Source: Pseudomonadota bacterium (GTDB taxonomy: Bacteria > Pseudomonadota > Gammaproteobacteria > Xanthomonadales > Rhodanobacteraceae). From it: 64,000 nt of DNA. A program made the translations under genes and the position numbers. The stretch lies in contig JAFEFS010000067.1 of assembly GCA_018240465.1 (NCBI GenBank), forward strand, positions 1 through 64,000. Direction: 5' to 3'. Position 1 is the first letter of the stretch. Every line of letters begins with the position of its first letter. This document shows, piece after piece, positions 52,470-61,831 of this stretch. The notes under the pieces were generated by a model that saw only the letters and a list, made by a program, of their open reading frames with translations, was not told where the DNA came from and ran no database searches.

Positions 52470-53162
52470 TCAGGCGCCGTCGTCGGCGTGGACCTGGCGT
52501 TGCAGGATCGAGGAGAACTCCTCGACGAAGGTATCGAAGCGCGTCGACAGGCGTTCGATCTTGGTCTGGAAGCGGTTGTAGGCCCACACCGCCGGGATCG
52601 CCGCGATCAGGCCCATCGCGGTCGCGATCAGCGCTTCGGCGATGCCCGGCGCGACCGTGGCGATCGTCGCCTCTTTCATGTTGGCGAGGCCGACGAAGGC
52701 GACCATGATGCCGGCGACGGTGCCGAGCAGGCCGACGTAAGGACTGATCGAGCCGACGTTGGCGAGGAATTCGACGTTCTGTTCGAGGCGATCGAGTTCG
52801 CGCGACTCGGCCACGCGCATGCCGCGCTGCGCGCCTTCGATCACCGTGCGTGCGTCGAGCCGGCCGCGCTGGCGCAAGCGCGCGAATTCGCGGAAGCCGG
52901 CTTCGAAGATGCTTTCGATGCCGGTGGTCGCGCCATTGGATGTGACTTCGCGGAACAGGCCGGCGAGGTCGGCGCCGGACCAGAAGCGTTCCTCGAAATC
53001 GTCGGCGCCGCTCATTGCCCGGTTGAGCATCGCGCGCTTGCGGAAGATGATCACCCAGGACATGAAGGAAAAGATCAAAAGCAGCAGCATGACGAGCTTG
53101 ACGAAGATGCTCGCATTGAGCACGAGGTCGATGATGTTCAGACCACTGGGAACGGCGGGCAT
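52470..53162 (-). CDS. tolQ: Tol-Pal proton-channel protein TolQ
   Basis: This 230-residue protein is homologous to ExbB and MotA and has three membrane helices (about 15-37, 130-160 and 170-195). Marks are SVLMLLLLIFSFMSW-like TM1 (LVMLLLLIFSFMSWVIIFRK), ISPYVGLLGTVAGIMVAFVGL (TM2) and GIAEALIATAMGLIAAIPAVWAYN (TM3). The ATG at 53162 is the family start; the frame is open to 53243 without similarity. It is followed by tolR at 33 bases. Confidence 0.95.
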   Translation of the reverse strand: MPAVPSGLNIIDLVLNASIFVKLVMLLLLIFSFMSWVIIFRKRAMLNRAMSGADDFEERFWSGADLAGLFREVTSNGATTGIESIFEAGFREFARLRQRGRLDARTVIEGAQRGMRVAESRELDRLEQNVEFLANVGSISPYVGLLGTVAGIMVAFVGLANMKEATIATVAPGIAEALIATAMGLIAAIPAVWAYNRFQTKIERLSTRFDTFVEEFSSILQRQVHADDGA

Positions 53163-53178
53163 GTCGATATTTTTCGTT

Positions 53179-53595
53179 TCAGGAAAACAGGGATTCGGGG
53201 ATGCGTTGCGGCTTGAAACCGTCGACGGCGACGCAGGCGGCACGCACCCGCGCCGTCACCAGCACGGCGCCATCGCTGCGCCGAAGTATACGTTGCGCAA
53301 AAGTCATCGAAGCTGAACGGCGCTCGACCGCGTCGATGGTCGCTTCCAACTCGTCGTCGAGCCTTGCCGGCGCGTTGTACTCGATGGCCACCTCGCGCAC
53401 GACGAAGACCACGCCGAGCTCGTCGCGCACACGCGACTGGTCGATGCCGAGGCGGCGCAGCCATTCCGTGCGCGCGCGCTCAAGGAAGCGCAGGTAGTTG
53501 GCGTAGTAGACGACACCGCCGGCGTCGGTGTCTTCCCAGTAGATACGCACGGGCCAGGAGAAAACGGGCGTTGCCGCTGCGTCATTCGCACTCAT
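53179..53595 (-). CDS. ybgC: Acyl-CoA thioesterase YbgC
   Basis: This 138-residue hot-dog thioesterase is the usual first gene of tol-pal operons. The active-site motif is [20 protein letters not shown] (Asp16-region catalytic), followed by [13 protein letters not shown]. It acts on acyl-CoA or acyl-ACP and interacts with phospholipid synthesis enzymes in E. coli. It overlaps the ruvB stop by four bases (ATGA), so the ruv and tol genes are coupled. Confidence 0.94.
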   Translation of the reverse strand: MSANDAAATPVFSWPVRIYWEDTDAGGVVYYANYLRFLERARTEWLRRLGIDQSRVRDELGVVFVVREVAIEYNAPARLDDELEATIDAVERRSASMTFAQRILRRSDGAVLVTARVRAACVAVDGFKPQRIPESLFS

Positions 53596-54647
53596 GCGCC
53601 GGATTCGGCCTCGCTGCCGTCGAACAGGTCTTCCGGCCGCGGCGAGCGCTTGGGCGCCTTCAGTCCCAGGTGCAGATACGCCTTGCGCGTGACCATGCGC
53701 CCGCGCGCGGTGCGCATCAGGTAGCCCTGCTGGATCAGGAAGGGTTCGAGCACGTCCTCGATCGTGCCGCGCTCCTCGCTGAGCGCCGCGGCGAGCGACT
53801 CGACCCCGACCGGACCGCCGTCGAAATGATCGATGATCGTGCCGAGCAGTCTTCGATCGAGCGCGTCGAAACCGGCGCCGTCGACCTTGAGCATTTCCAT
53901 GGCAGCGATCGCGACTTCGCGCGTGATGCGCCCGCCCGCCTTCACCTCGGCGAAGTCGCGCACGCGGCGCAGCAGGCGGTTGGCGATACGCGGAGTGCCG
54001 CGCGAGCGGTTCGCAATCTCGGCGGCACCATCGTCGGCGCAGGCGATGCCGAGAATCCTCGCCGAGCGGCGCACGATCGCGGCGAGCTCGTCCGGCGTGT
54101 AGAACTCGAGGCGCTGGACGATACCGAAGCGGTCGCGCAGCGGATTGGTCAGCATGCCCGCGCGCGTGGTCGCGCCGATCAGGGTGAACGGCGGCAGATC
54201 GAGCTTGATCGAGCGCGCGGCCGGGCCTTCGCCGATCATGATGTCGATCTGGTTGTCTTCCATCGCCGGGTAGAGGATTTCCTCGACCACGGGCGACAGG
54301 CGATGGATCTCGTCGACGAACAGCACGTCGCGCGGCTGCAGGTTGGTGAGCAGCGCGGCGAGATCGCCCGCGCGCTCGATCACCGGCCCCGAAGTCGTGC
54401 GCAGATTGACGCCGAGCTCGTTCGCGATCACATGCGACAGCGTGGTCTTGCCGAGGCCGGGCGGGCCGAAGATCAGCACGTGATCGAGCGCCTCGCCGCG
54501 CCGCTTCGCCGCCTCGATGTAGATGCCGAGCTGCTCGCGCACCGCCTGCTGGCCGAGATACTCGGACAACTTCTGCGGACGGATCGAGGCTTCGAGCAGT
54601 TCGTCGTCACGCGTGGCGGACGACGAGATCAGGCGGGAGTCGTTCAT
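53592..54647 (-). CDS. ruvB: Holliday junction branch migration ATPase RuvB
   Basis: This 351-residue AAA+ motor has Walker [20 protein letters not shown], Walker B FVDEIHRL, sensor 1 [20 protein letters not shown] and the C-terminal winged helix ([21 protein letters not shown]). It drives branch migration with RuvA. The start ATG at 54647 follows CATAAT by six bases. It is separated from ruvA by kup, so it may rely on its own promoter. Confidence 0.97.
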   Translation of the reverse strand: MNDSRLISSSATRDDELLEASIRPQKLSEYLGQQAVREQLGIYIEAAKRRGEALDHVLIFGPPGLGKTTLSHVIANELGVNLRTTSGPVIERAGDLAALLTNLQPRDVLFVDEIHRLSPVVEEILYPAMEDNQIDIMIGEGPAARSIKLDLPPFTLIGATTRAGMLTNPLRDRFGIVQRLEFYTPDELAAIVRRSARILGIACADDGAAEIANRSRGTPRIANRLLRRVRDFAEVKAGGRITREVAIAAMEMLKVDGAGFDALDRRLLGTIIDHFDGGPVGVESLAAALSEERGTIEDVLEPFLIQQGYLMRTARGRMVTRKAYLHLGLKAPKRSPRPEDLFDGSEAESGA

Positions 54648-54653
54648 GCCGGC

Positions 54654-54659
54654 ATTATG
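54654..54659 (-). promoter_or_regulatory. -10 box of ruvB, six bases before the ATG (leaderless geometry)
   Basis: On the minus strand CATAAT (54659-54654) is followed by GCCGGC and the ATG at 54647. No ribosome site is visible and no -35 is evident. Confidence 0.5.
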
Positions 54660-54750
54660 GCAGCGGAGAGCGATGGGCGCGAAGAGCTTCGGGCCCGGGC
54701 GACGATCGGGTTTTTCCGCTTACCGCCCACTGTTCTGCCGCTCACGCTCT

Positions 54751-56649
54751 TCAGATTTCCACCTGCGTGCCCAGTTCGATCATGCGGTTGCCGGGAATGC
54801 GGAAGAACGCCGTCGCCGGACTCGCGTTGCGGGTGAGGAATGCGAACAGCTTGTCGCGCCAGACCGGCATGCCGCGCGCGCCCGCGGAGGCGACCACGTT
54901 CTCGCGACTGAGGAAGAAAGTCGTGTCCATCATGTCGAATCCGAGGCCCTTGGCCTCGCAGTTCTGCATCGACACCGGGATGTCCGGATCCTCGGCAAAA
55001 CCATAGCGCAGCACGACGCGGTAGAACTCGTGGCCGAGCGCGGTGATCTCGGTGCGTTCGCCGTATTCGGCGGTCGGCACATCGAGCGTCTCCACCGTCA
55101 TCAGGATGTTGCGCTCGTGCAGCACCTTATTGTGCTTGAGGTTGTGCAGCATCGCGTTCGGCACGGCGCTGATGTTCGCGGTGAGGAACACGGCCGTGCC
55201 GGGCACACGCAGCGGCGGATGCGCGACGACGCTCTCGACGAATGGTTCGAGCGCGATGCCGCCCTGGCGCAACTCGCGCAGGACCAGTTCGCGCCCCTTG
55301 CGCCAGGTGCTCATGATCAGGAACGAGCACAGGCCGAGCACGAGCGGGAACCAGCCACCGTGCTCGATCTTGATCGCGTTGGCGCTGAAGTATGCGATGT
55401 CCACGGTGAGGAACAACAGGCCGAGGACGGCGACGAGCACGCGGTTCCAGCCCCAGATGCGGCGCGCAACGACGCAAGCGAGACAGGTCGAGACGGCCAT
55501 CGTGCCGGTCACCGCGATGCCATAGGCCGCGGCGAGGTTGGCCGACGAGCGGAAGCCGAGCACCGCGCCGAGGATCAGGACCATGAGGATGCTGTTGACC
55601 CAGGGCAGGAAGATCTGGCCCTGGGTTTCCTTCGATGTGTGCTTGACCGCCATGCGCGGCGCGAAACCGAGCTGGATCGCTTCGCGCGTCATCGAGAACG
55701 CGCCGGTGATCACCGCCTGCGAGGCGATGATTGCCGCCACGGTCGCCAGCGCGATCATCGGATACAGCAGTGACTGCGGCGCCATGAGGAAGAACGGATT
55801 CGACACCGCATCGGGCTGATGCATGAGCAACGCGCCCTGGCCGAAATAATTGAGCACGAGTGCAGGCGAGACGTAACCGAACCAGGCGATGCGAATGGGT
55901 TCCTTGCCGAAGTGGCCCATGTCGGCATACAGCGCCTCGGCGCCGGTCAGGCAGAGCACGACACCGCCAAGCGCGAGGAACGCGTGCGCGCCGTTGTCGC
56001 GAAAGAAAACGACCGCATGCCAGGGATTCAGCGCGTACAGTACCTGCGGCTGCTGCACGATCTGCCACGCGCCGAGAGCGGCGAGTGCGGCGAACCAGAG
56101 CATCATGATCGGCCCGAACATCGCGCCCACCGTCGCCGTTCCGCGTTTCTGCACCGCGAACAGCGCGATCACGATGACCAGCGTGATCGGCACGATGAAG
56201 CTGTCGAGCGCTGGCGCGGCGACCTTGACGCCTTCCACCGCCGACAGGATCGATACCGCCGGCGTGATCACGCCGTCACCGTAGAACAGCGAGGCGCCGA
56301 ACAGGCCGAGCACGACGATCACGCGCCTGAGCCTGACGTTGTCGCGCGTGCCGCGCTGGGCCAGCGCCATCAGCGCCATGATGCCGCCCTCACCCTTGTT
56401 GTCGGCACGCATGATGAAGACCACGTACTTGAGCGAAACGACGAGAACCAGTGACCAGAAGATCAGCGATAGCACGCCGAGCACGTTTTCGGGACTGACC
56501 GGTATGCCCTGTTCGCCGAAGGTCACCTGCACCGCATACAGTGGCGAGGTGCCGATGTCGCCGTAGACGACGCCGAGCGCACCGAGTGCGAGCGCGGCCA
56601 GCGCCTTGTTGCGCGCGGAACCGGTGAGTGTTTGTGCGTTGGACAGCAT
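54751..56649 (-). CDS. kup: Low-affinity potassium uptake transporter Kup
   Basis: This 632-residue KUP/HAK/KT proton-coupled K+ importer has twelve membrane helices in the first ~440 residues and a cytoplasmic C-terminal domain. Marks: LGALGVVYGDIGTSPLYAV (TM1), FMRADNKGEGG-type loop (IMRADNKGEGGIMALMALAQ), LFGASLFYGDGVITPAVSIL (TM3), and LTGAEALYADMGHFGK. The ATG at 56649 has AGGGG upstream. It sits between ruvA (35-base gap) and ruvB, interrupting the usual ruvAB pair. Confidence 0.96.
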   Translation of the reverse strand: MLSNAQTLTGSARNKALAALALGALGVVYGDIGTSPLYAVQVTFGEQGIPVSPENVLGVLSLIFWSLVLVVSLKYVVFIMRADNKGEGGIMALMALAQRGTRDNVRLRRVIVVLGLFGASLFYGDGVITPAVSILSAVEGVKVAAPALDSFIVPITLVIVIALFAVQKRGTATVGAMFGPIMMLWFAALAALGAWQIVQQPQVLYALNPWHAVVFFRDNGAHAFLALGGVVLCLTGAEALYADMGHFGKEPIRIAWFGYVSPALVLNYFGQGALLMHQPDAVSNPFFLMAPQSLLYPMIALATVAAIIASQAVITGAFSMTREAIQLGFAPRMAVKHTSKETQGQIFLPWVNSILMVLILGAVLGFRSSANLAAAYGIAVTGTMAVSTCLACVVARRIWGWNRVLVAVLGLLFLTVDIAYFSANAIKIEHGGWFPLVLGLCSFLIMSTWRKGRELVLRELRQGGIALEPFVESVVAHPPLRVPGTAVFLTANISAVPNAMLHNLKHNKVLHERNILMTVETLDVPTAEYGERTEITALGHEFYRVVLRYGFAEDPDIPVSMQNCEAKGLGFDMMDTTFFLSRENVVASAGARGMPVWRDKLFAFLTRNASPATAFFRIPGNRMIELGTQVEI

Positions 56650-56684
56650 GCCAATCCCCTTTTTCACGAAGCGCGTGCGCGCCT

Positions 56685-57272
56685 TCAGCGCAGCGCCGCC
56701 TTGAGTGCCTTGCGGATGATCGCTTCGGCACCGTCGCCGCTGGCATAGGTTTCCTTGACCAGACGCGCCGCCTCGACCGGCTTGTAGCCGAGCTGCTGCA
56801 ACGCGCTCGCCGCTTCGGATTGCGGGTCCTTCGGCGTGTTCGCCGCGGCAGCCGACGAGGTCAGGCCCATGCCGTCGACGCGATCGCGCAGCTCTACGAC
56901 GATGCGCTCGGCGGTCTTCTTGCCGATACCCGGGATGCGCGTCAGCGCGGCGATGTCGCCGGCCTGCACGAGGCGCGCGAACTCGTCGGTGGACACGCCG
57001 GACAACACGGCGAGCGCGGTCTTCGCGCCGATGCCCGACACCTTCTGGATCGTGCGGAACAGCACGCGTTCGGTCTCGCGCAGGAAACCGTACAGCGAGA
57101 CCGTGTCTTCCTTCGCCGCGTAGTGCACGTAGAGCGCGACCTCGCGCCCGGTCTCCGGCAGGTCGAACACGGTCGACATCGGCGCCTCGACTTCGTAGCC
57201 GACGCCGCCGACGTCGATGACCAGCCACGGCGGCTGCTTGGAAGCGAGGATTCCGCGCAGGCGGCCGATCAT
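56685..57272 (-). CDS. ruvA: Holliday junction DNA helicase subunit RuvA
   Basis: This 195-residue protein has an N-terminal OB fold ([20 protein letters not shown]), two helix-hairpin-helix motifs ([17 protein letters not shown] and [18 protein letters not shown]) and a C-terminal domain that binds RuvB. The ATG at 57272 has GGAG seven bases upstream and overlaps the ruvC stop by four bases. A GTG five codons earlier is disfavoured. Confidence 0.96.
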   Translation of the reverse strand: MIGRLRGILASKQPPWLVIDVGGVGYEVEAPMSTVFDLPETGREVALYVHYAAKEDTVSLYGFLRETERVLFRTIQKVSGIGAKTALAVLSGVSTDEFARLVQAGDIAALTRIPGIGKKTAERIVVELRDRVDGMGLTSSAAAANTPKDPQSEAASALQQLGYKPVEAARLVKETYASGDGAEAIIRKALKAALR

Positions 57273-57922
57273 CGGAAGCTCCGCCACGACGAGGTGCTGC
57301 CGCGCGCGCGAGTCGCCAACGCGGCGCCCGCGCGCATGCGCTGCGCGCTCGCGCGCGCATGCGCATGCGTGAGCGCGACCGCGAGCGCATCGGCCGCGTC
57401 GGCCTGCAGCTTGCGTTCGATGTTCAGGAGCATGCCGACCATGTGTTGTACCTGGCGCTTCTCCGCGCCGCCGCCGCCGACAACCGACTGTTTGACTTCC
57501 TTGGCCGAATACTCCGCGACCGGCAGACCCTGCGCGACCACGGCGCAGATCGCGGCGCCGCGTGCCTGGCCTAGCTTGAGCGCCGAATCGGGATTGCGCG
57601 CCATGAACACGCGCTCGATCGCGACTTCGTCGGGCCGGTGCGCGAGGACGAGATCTCGCAGTTCCTCGAAGATCTGCTTGAGGCGCAGCGGAAAATCGTC
57701 GTTGGCCAGCAAATTCACCGCGGCGTGGAACACGTGCGTCGTGCGCCCGGCCGCATCGACGTCGACGATGCCCACACCGGTGCGCTGCGAGCCTGGATCG
57801 ATGCCGAGGATGCGGACGGTGCCCTGATTGCGGATTGGGGGTTGGGAATCGGGAAAGGCCGAAGCTCTGGCTTCCGCGAATCCCGAATCCCGAGTCCCGA
57901 GTCCCGTCTTTGCGTTGCCCAT
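57269..57922 (-). CDS. ruvC: Holliday junction resolvase RuvC with a repeat-encoded N-terminal extension
   Basis: This 217-residue endonuclease cleaves Holliday junctions. The conserved body begins [19 protein letters not shown]; the first catalytic Asp is in GIDPG. Then follow [23 protein letters not shown] (second acid), [20 protein letters not shown] and [14 protein letters not shown] (last acids). RuvC proteins normally begin about four residues before ILGIDPG. Here no ATG, GTG or TTG exists there, and the nearest starts are at 57922 and 57931. They add about 35 residues ([20 protein letters not shown] and neighbours) encoded by a palindromic repeat. The ATG at 57922 lies seven bases after TAAAAT. 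A non-standard ATC start near the body is the alternative. Confidence 0.92.
   Translation of the reverse strand: MGNAKTGLGTRDSGFAEARASAFPDSQPPIRNQGTVRILGIDPGSQRTGVGIVDVDAAGRTTHVFHAAVNLLANDDFPLRLKQIFEELRDLVLAHRPDEVAIERVFMARNPDSALKLGQARGAAICAVVAQGLPVAEYSAKEVKQSVVGGGGAEKRQVQHMVGMLLNIERKLQADAADALAVALTHAHARASAQRMRAGAALATRARGSTSSWRSFR
57826..57906. repeat. Palindromic repeat at the 5' end of the ruvC frame
   Basis: GGATTGGGGGTTGGGAATCG and GGAAAGGCC on the left are mirrored by GGCTTCCGCGAATCCCGAAT and tandem CCCGAGTCCCGAGTCCCG on the right. The centre is GAAGCTCTG. Strings of GATTCGGGA units are common in intergenic regions of Xanthomonadales (general knowledge). Here the repeat is open in the ruvC frame and must be translated if ruvC starts at its nearest normal start codon. 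Confidence 0.75.
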
Positions 57923-57929
57923 GGCCGTC

Positions 57930-57935
57930 ATTTTA
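57930..57935 (-). promoter_or_regulatory. -10-like box seven bases before the ruvC ATG
   Basis: On the minus strand TAAAAT (57935-57930) is followed by seven bases and the ATG at 57922. It overlaps the alternative ATG at 57931, so transcription from it would exclude that start. Confidence 0.4.
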
Positions 57936-58580
57936 CGCCGCCGCGGCGTGATGAAAGCGTTTGTTGCGCAAAAACGCGACCGTCTGCGCCGCCGCTTCGT
58001 CGGAAAACAGCAGGCCGGTATGCGTGGCCGGCAAGACGACGTGATCGGTCAGGCCCGGAAGCTGCGTCTCCTCGACGCTGACCGTGCCGTCGTGCGGCAT
58101 CGGCAGCGCGCCGAAGACGAGGCCGAGGCCGAACGGCAGGCGTCCGGCGATCGCGCCGACCGGGCGCTTGCCGTTCCAGCGCTCGAGGCCTTCAGTAAGC
58201 AAATCGAGGTTCTTGCCGATGAAGAACGAGCCGCCCGGCAGCTGCGCGACACTGCGCGCGATCGCGCTGCCGCGCAGCGGCGAACCGATGCAAACCACGC
58301 AGCCCGCGACGAGGTCGGGCAGCCTGCGCAGCGCGCGCAACGCCATCAGGCCGCCGAGGCTGTGGCAGACGAAATGGACCCGCTGCGGCGGCGCTTCCGC
58401 CGCCTCGATCGCGCGCACGAACTCGACCAGTTTGTCGATGCTCGTGTCGTGTTCGCTGAGCACGCTGGCATAGTCGAAAAAGTGTACTTTGTAGCCTTCC
58501 CGCTCGATCCGGCGATGCAGCGCGGCCAAAGTGAAAGCGCGCATCCACAACCCGTGCACGAGGATGACGTGTTCGTCCAT
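57933..58580 (-). CDS. Alpha/beta-hydrolase
   Basis: This 215-residue alpha/beta-hydrolase has oxyanion-type HGLW at residues 9-12 and the nucleophile elbow CHSLGG with Ser74. A catalytic Asp or Glu lies in the [15 protein letters not shown] region and the C-terminal His in [10 protein letters not shown]. It resembles lipase-like or esterase-like PGAP1-type proteins; no signal peptide is present, so it is cytoplasmic. The substrate is unknown. AGGGG precedes the ATG. Its stop lies directly against the ruvC start region; the operon is aspS-hydrolase-ruvC-ruvA-kup. Confidence 0.85.
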   Translation of the reverse strand: MDEHVILVHGLWMRAFTLAALHRRIEREGYKVHFFDYASVLSEHDTSIDKLVEFVRAIEAAEAPPQRVHFVCHSLGGLMALRALRRLPDLVAGCVVCIGSPLRGSAIARSVAQLPGGSFFIGKNLDLLTEGLERWNGKRPVGAIAGRLPFGLGLVFGALPMPHDGTVSVEETQLPGLTDHVVLPATHTGLLFSDEAAAQTVAFLRNKRFHHAAAA

Positions 58581-58614
58581 ACGACCCCTGCCCCGTTGCT
58601 TCCGGTTTCCGTTA

Positions 58615-60387
58615 TCAGGCCTTCGCGGGCTTGACCGTGCGCACGTGCAACTCCTGCAACTGCGCCTCGGCGACGTTGGACGGCGCGCCGGTGAGCAGAT
58701 CCTGCGCGCTCGCGGTCTTCGGGAACGCGATCACGTCGCGGATCGATTCGGTGCCGGCCATCAGCGCGGCAATGCGGTCAATGCCGAAGGCGATGCCGCC
58801 GTGCGGCGGTGCGCCGTACTTGAGCGCCTCGAGCAGGAAGCCGAACTTCGCTTCCGCTTCTTCGGCGCCGATGCCGAGCAGCTCGAACACGGTCGACTGC
58901 ATCTCCGGACGATGGATGCGGATCGAGCCGCCGCCGATCTCGTTGCCGTTGAGCACCATGTCGTAACCGCGCGACAACGCGGTTGCGGCATTTGCCTTCA
59001 GATCATCGATATCGTCGATGTTCGGCGCGGTGAACGGATGATGCAGGGCGACGTAGCGCCTGGCCTCGGCGTCGTATTCGAACATCGGGAAGTCGGTGAC
59101 CCACAGCGGCTTCCACGCGTTCCCGACCAGGCCGTTGTCCTTGCCGACCTTGAGACGCAACGCGCCCATGTAGTCGCTGACCGTCTTGTACGGACCCGCA
59201 CCGAAGAAGATCACGTCGCCGTTGTGCGCGCCTACCGCCTTGAAGATGCGTTCAAGCGCCTTGTCGTCGAGGAACTTGGTGATCGGCGAGGTCAGGCCGT
59301 CACGCCCCTTGGCGATATCGTCGATGCGGATCCAGGCGAGGCCCTTCGCGCCGTAGCGCGTAACGTACTGGCCGAGGTCGTCGAGGTACTTGCGCGGCTG
59401 CACGGCGCCGTTCGGCAGGCGCAGCGCGACGACGCGGCCGCCGGCATCGTTCGCCGGCCCGGAGAACACCTTGAAATCGACGTGTTTGACGTGTTCGGCG
59501 ACGTCGACGAGTTGCAGCGCAATGCGCAGATCGGGCTTGTCCGAGCCGTACAGGCGCATCGCCTCGGCGTAGGTCATGCGCGGGAACGGATCCGCCAGCT
59601 CGACGCCGACGACTTCGCGGAACACCTCGCGAATCATCGCTTCGACCGTGTCCTGCACGTCGCGCTCCTCGACGAAGGCGAACTCCATGTCGAGCTGGGT
59701 GAATTCGGGCTGGCGGTCGGCGCGCAGGTCCTCGTCGCGGAAGCAGCGTGCGATCTGGTAGTAGCGATCCATGCCGGCCATCATCAGCAACTGCTTGAAC
59801 AACTGCGGCGACTGCGGCAGGGCGAAGAACTCGGTCGGGTGCACGCGCGAGGGCACGAGGTAGTCGCGCGCGCCTTCGGGCGTCGCCTTGGTCAGGATCG
59901 GTGTTTCGATGTCCTGGAATCCGCGCGCATCGAGATGGCGACGCAACGCGGCGACGAGCCGTGTGCGCATGCGCAGCTTGCGCTGCATGTCCGGGCGGCG
60001 GATGTCGAGGTAGCGGTAACGCAGGCGCGCGTCCTCGCCCGGCGTATCGTCGAGCATGAACGGCAACGGTGCCGCGGCATTGAGCACCTCGACCTTGTCG
60101 GCGACGACTTCGATCCTGCCGGTGTGCAGACGCTCGTTGATCTGCGCCGCGGGGCGCGCACGCACCTTGCCGGTGATGCGCAGGCAGAATTCGTAGCGCA
60201 CATGCTCGCTCGCGGCGAACGCATCGCCGTTCTCGGGCTCGACGACGACCTGGACCACGCCTTCGTGATCGCGCAGATCGATGAAGATCACCCCGCCGTG
60301 ATCGCGGCGCGTGTCCGCCCAGCCGCACAGCGTGACTTCGGAACCGACAAGGGCCTCGTCGACGAGACCGCAGTAGTGCGTGCGCAT
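58615..60387 (-). CDS. aspS: Aspartyl-tRNA synthetase AspS
   Basis: This 590-residue class II synthetase has an N-terminal OB anticodon-binding domain ([13 protein letters not shown] onward) and motif 2 [19 protein letters not shown]. The bacterial GAD insertion domain lies at about 290-420. Motif 3 appears as [13 protein letters not shown]. The ATG at 60387 has GGAG 13 bases upstream; a TTG two codons earlier is disfavoured. Whether it is discriminating or also charges tRNA-Asn cannot be read from the sequence; gatCAB is not in the window. FmdB and the DUF3011 gene precede it on the same strand. Confidence 0.97.
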   Translation of the reverse strand: MRTHYCGLVDEALVGSEVTLCGWADTRRDHGGVIFIDLRDHEGVVQVVVEPENGDAFAASEHVRYEFCLRITGKVRARPAAQINERLHTGRIEVVADKVEVLNAAAPLPFMLDDTPGEDARLRYRYLDIRRPDMQRKLRMRTRLVAALRRHLDARGFQDIETPILTKATPEGARDYLVPSRVHPTEFFALPQSPQLFKQLLMMAGMDRYYQIARCFRDEDLRADRQPEFTQLDMEFAFVEERDVQDTVEAMIREVFREVVGVELADPFPRMTYAEAMRLYGSDKPDLRIALQLVDVAEHVKHVDFKVFSGPANDAGGRVVALRLPNGAVQPRKYLDDLGQYVTRYGAKGLAWIRIDDIAKGRDGLTSPITKFLDDKALERIFKAVGAHNGDVIFFGAGPYKTVSDYMGALRLKVGKDNGLVGNAWKPLWVTDFPMFEYDAEARRYVALHHPFTAPNIDDIDDLKANAATALSRGYDMVLNGNEIGGGSIRIHRPEMQSTVFELLGIGAEEAEAKFGFLLEALKYGAPPHGGIAFGIDRIAALMAGTESIRDVIAFPKTASAQDLLTGAPSNVAEAQLQELHVRTVKPAKA

Positions 60388-60486
60388 GCCCAAAACCTAC
60401 TCCGCCAGAAATCCCAATTTCAGGTTCCGCGGATCAACCCACGCGAAACGAGCCCGGCATGCTACGAGGGTTTTTGTTGCACTGCA

Positions 60487-60519
60487 AACGAAACACCCAC
60501 CAGCGGCGGGTGCTTCGTT
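60487..60519. repeat. Hairpin upstream of aspS
   Basis: AACGAA-A-CACCC (60487-60498) and GGGTG-C-TTCGTT (60508-60519) form an 11-bp stem with one mismatch around ACCAGCGGC. It lies in the 196-base gap between aspS and the DUF3011 gene and could end transcription of the latter or fold in the aspS leader. Confidence 0.65.
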
Positions 60520-60553
60520 GGGAAGTGCGACCAAGGATGGCCGCTTTTTGATC

Positions 60554-60575
60554 CTGTCGTCACGGATGACGACAG
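60554..60575. repeat. Perfect hairpin downstream of the DUF3011 gene
   Basis: CTGTCGTCA (60554-60562), loop CGGA, TGACGACAG (60567-60575) form a perfect 9-bp stem with a tetraloop, 9-30 bases after the DUF3011 stop codon. On the minus strand it is followed by GATCAAAAAG rather than a T-tract, so it is at best a weak terminator. Confidence 0.6.
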
Positions 60576-60583
60576 AAATACCG

Positions 60584-61144
60584 CTACCAGCGGCGATCAA
60601 TCGTGAACACGCCGCGGCAGCCTTGCGCAACCCACACCCCGGCGCGGTTCCAGCCCCAAGTCTGGCCGTCGATGCAGGGCGTATGCGATTCCTGGCGTTC
60701 CAGATAGACGCGCCCGCCGCCACCGACATCGACTTGGCAGAAACGGTTCTGGCCGTCGTTGCTTTCGCAGCGGATCGAGAAACGCTGGTTCCAGCCCGGA
60801 CCCGGCTGCCAAGGCGGCGCGGTCGGACCGCCCGGATAGCCACCACCACCGCTGCCGTCGACATCGACGAAGCGCGCGGCGCAGCCGCGGTCCACCCAGA
60901 CGAATCCGCGCCGGTCGAAGCCCCAGTTCTGGCCGCGGCGGCATTGGGTGTCGGACAGCTGGCGCGCGATGCGCGCATCGCGCCACGGCACCGGACAACG
61001 CTGGTAGTTGTAACCGCTGCTCTTGCACTCGATCATGCCGCCGCCGTAACCGCGGTCGTCGCCGTAATACTGTGCCCGCGCCGTGCCGCTGGACATCGCG
61101 CCAGCCGCGAGAACCAGAACCATCGCAAGAATCCTGACCAACAT
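60584..61144 (-). CDS. Secreted DUF3011-domain protein
   Basis: This 186-residue protein has a signal peptide (LVRILAMVLVLAAGAMSSGTARA). Two DUF3011-like repeats each have Cys-x-S near the start, RC/FCQV in the middle, and a C..G..WG......VWV..GC..F ending. The first is IECKSSGYNYQRC to DRGCAARF and the second IRCESNDGQNRFC to AQGCRGVF. They are separated by a Gly/Pro linker (DGSGGGGYPGGPTAPPWQPG). Eight cysteines suggest disulfides in the periplasm. The function is unknown. A GGAGGGAG ribosome site sets the ATG at 61144. Confidence 0.88.
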   Translation of the reverse strand: MLVRILAMVLVLAAGAMSSGTARAQYYGDDRGYGGGMIECKSSGYNYQRCPVPWRDARIARQLSDTQCRRGQNWGFDRRGFVWVDRGCAARFVDVDGSGGGGYPGGPTAPPWQPGPGWNQRFSIRCESNDGQNRFCQVDVGGGGRVYLERQESHTPCIDGQTWGWNRAGVWVAQGCRGVFTIDRRW

Positions 61145-61255
61145 GCTCGCACTCCCTCCGATTGAGTCGCTCCTAGTGTAACGGAGACCCAAAACCGGGC
61201 AAATACGGCGAGCGCATCGCGCCGAATGGCGGCTCGATCGAGGGCCGGCGAGTAC

Positions 61256-61603
61256 TCAGTCCTTGCTCGCCGCGGCGGAATCGCCTTTCGGTTTCGGCAC
61301 CGGCTTGGCCGACTCGGCGGCTGCCGACGCGGCTGGTTTGGCCGTCTCGGACTTGGACGCCGATTCCGCGCCGGATTTCGCCGTCTCGCCCTTGTCGGCA
61401 AGGTTGCGCTTTCTGTCGCCGTCCTTCTTGAAGTCGGTTTCGTACCAGCCGCTGCCGGAGAGGCGGAATGCGGGTGCGGTGAGCCGGCGCGAAACGCGTT
61501 CCGCGCCGCAGTTCGGGCACACGCTCGGATCGGGGTCGCTGAGTTTCTGCAGACGGTCGAAACGGTTGCCGCAGGCGGCGCATTCGAATTCGTAGATGGG
61601 CAT
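61256..61603 (-). CDS. FmdB-family zinc ribbon protein
   Basis: This 115-residue protein has an N-terminal zinc ribbon MPIYEFECAACGNRFD with CPNCG (CxxC...CxxC) and the segment VSRRLTAPAFRLSGSGWYETDF, typical of FmdB-type regulatory proteins. The C-terminal half is a low-complexity Lys/Ala/Ser/Glu tail. The family name comes from a proposed formamidase regulator; its actual function is unknown. A gene of this family upstream of aspS is common in gammaproteobacteria, which supports the assignment. Confidence 0.92.
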   Translation of the reverse strand: MPIYEFECAACGNRFDRLQKLSDPDPSVCPNCGAERVSRRLTAPAFRLSGSGWYETDFKKDGDRKRNLADKGETAKSGAESASKSETAKPAASAAAESAKPVPKPKGDSAAASKD

Positions 61604-61742
61604 CAGGTTTTCCGCTGGGTCGTCGCGAAGGAACGCTCCCCGACGACAAACGTCTCGCGAAGCAGTCGCGGTTATTCGGGGTGCGAACGGACATTATCAA
61701 GCCTTGAGCCCATCGCCGGGTACTGCATGTGCTGCAGCTCAT

Positions 61743-61770
61743 TTGACAGCCAGCCGCACCATCGTTATCT
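61743..61770 (+). promoter_or_regulatory. Promoter candidate of the TonB-dependent receptor gene
   Basis: TTGACA (61743-61748), 16 bases, TTATCT (61765-61770). A second AT-rich box, TATAAC, lies at 61781-61786. The AT-rich run 61761-61800 stands out in this GC-rich sequence. The leader would be about 50-60 bases; no Fur box was recognised. Confidence 0.45.
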
Positions 61771-61831
61771 TTAACCAAATTATAACAAATAGTTACAGTG
61801 AATTACCCCCTTCCCGCGCGAGGACTGCCCC

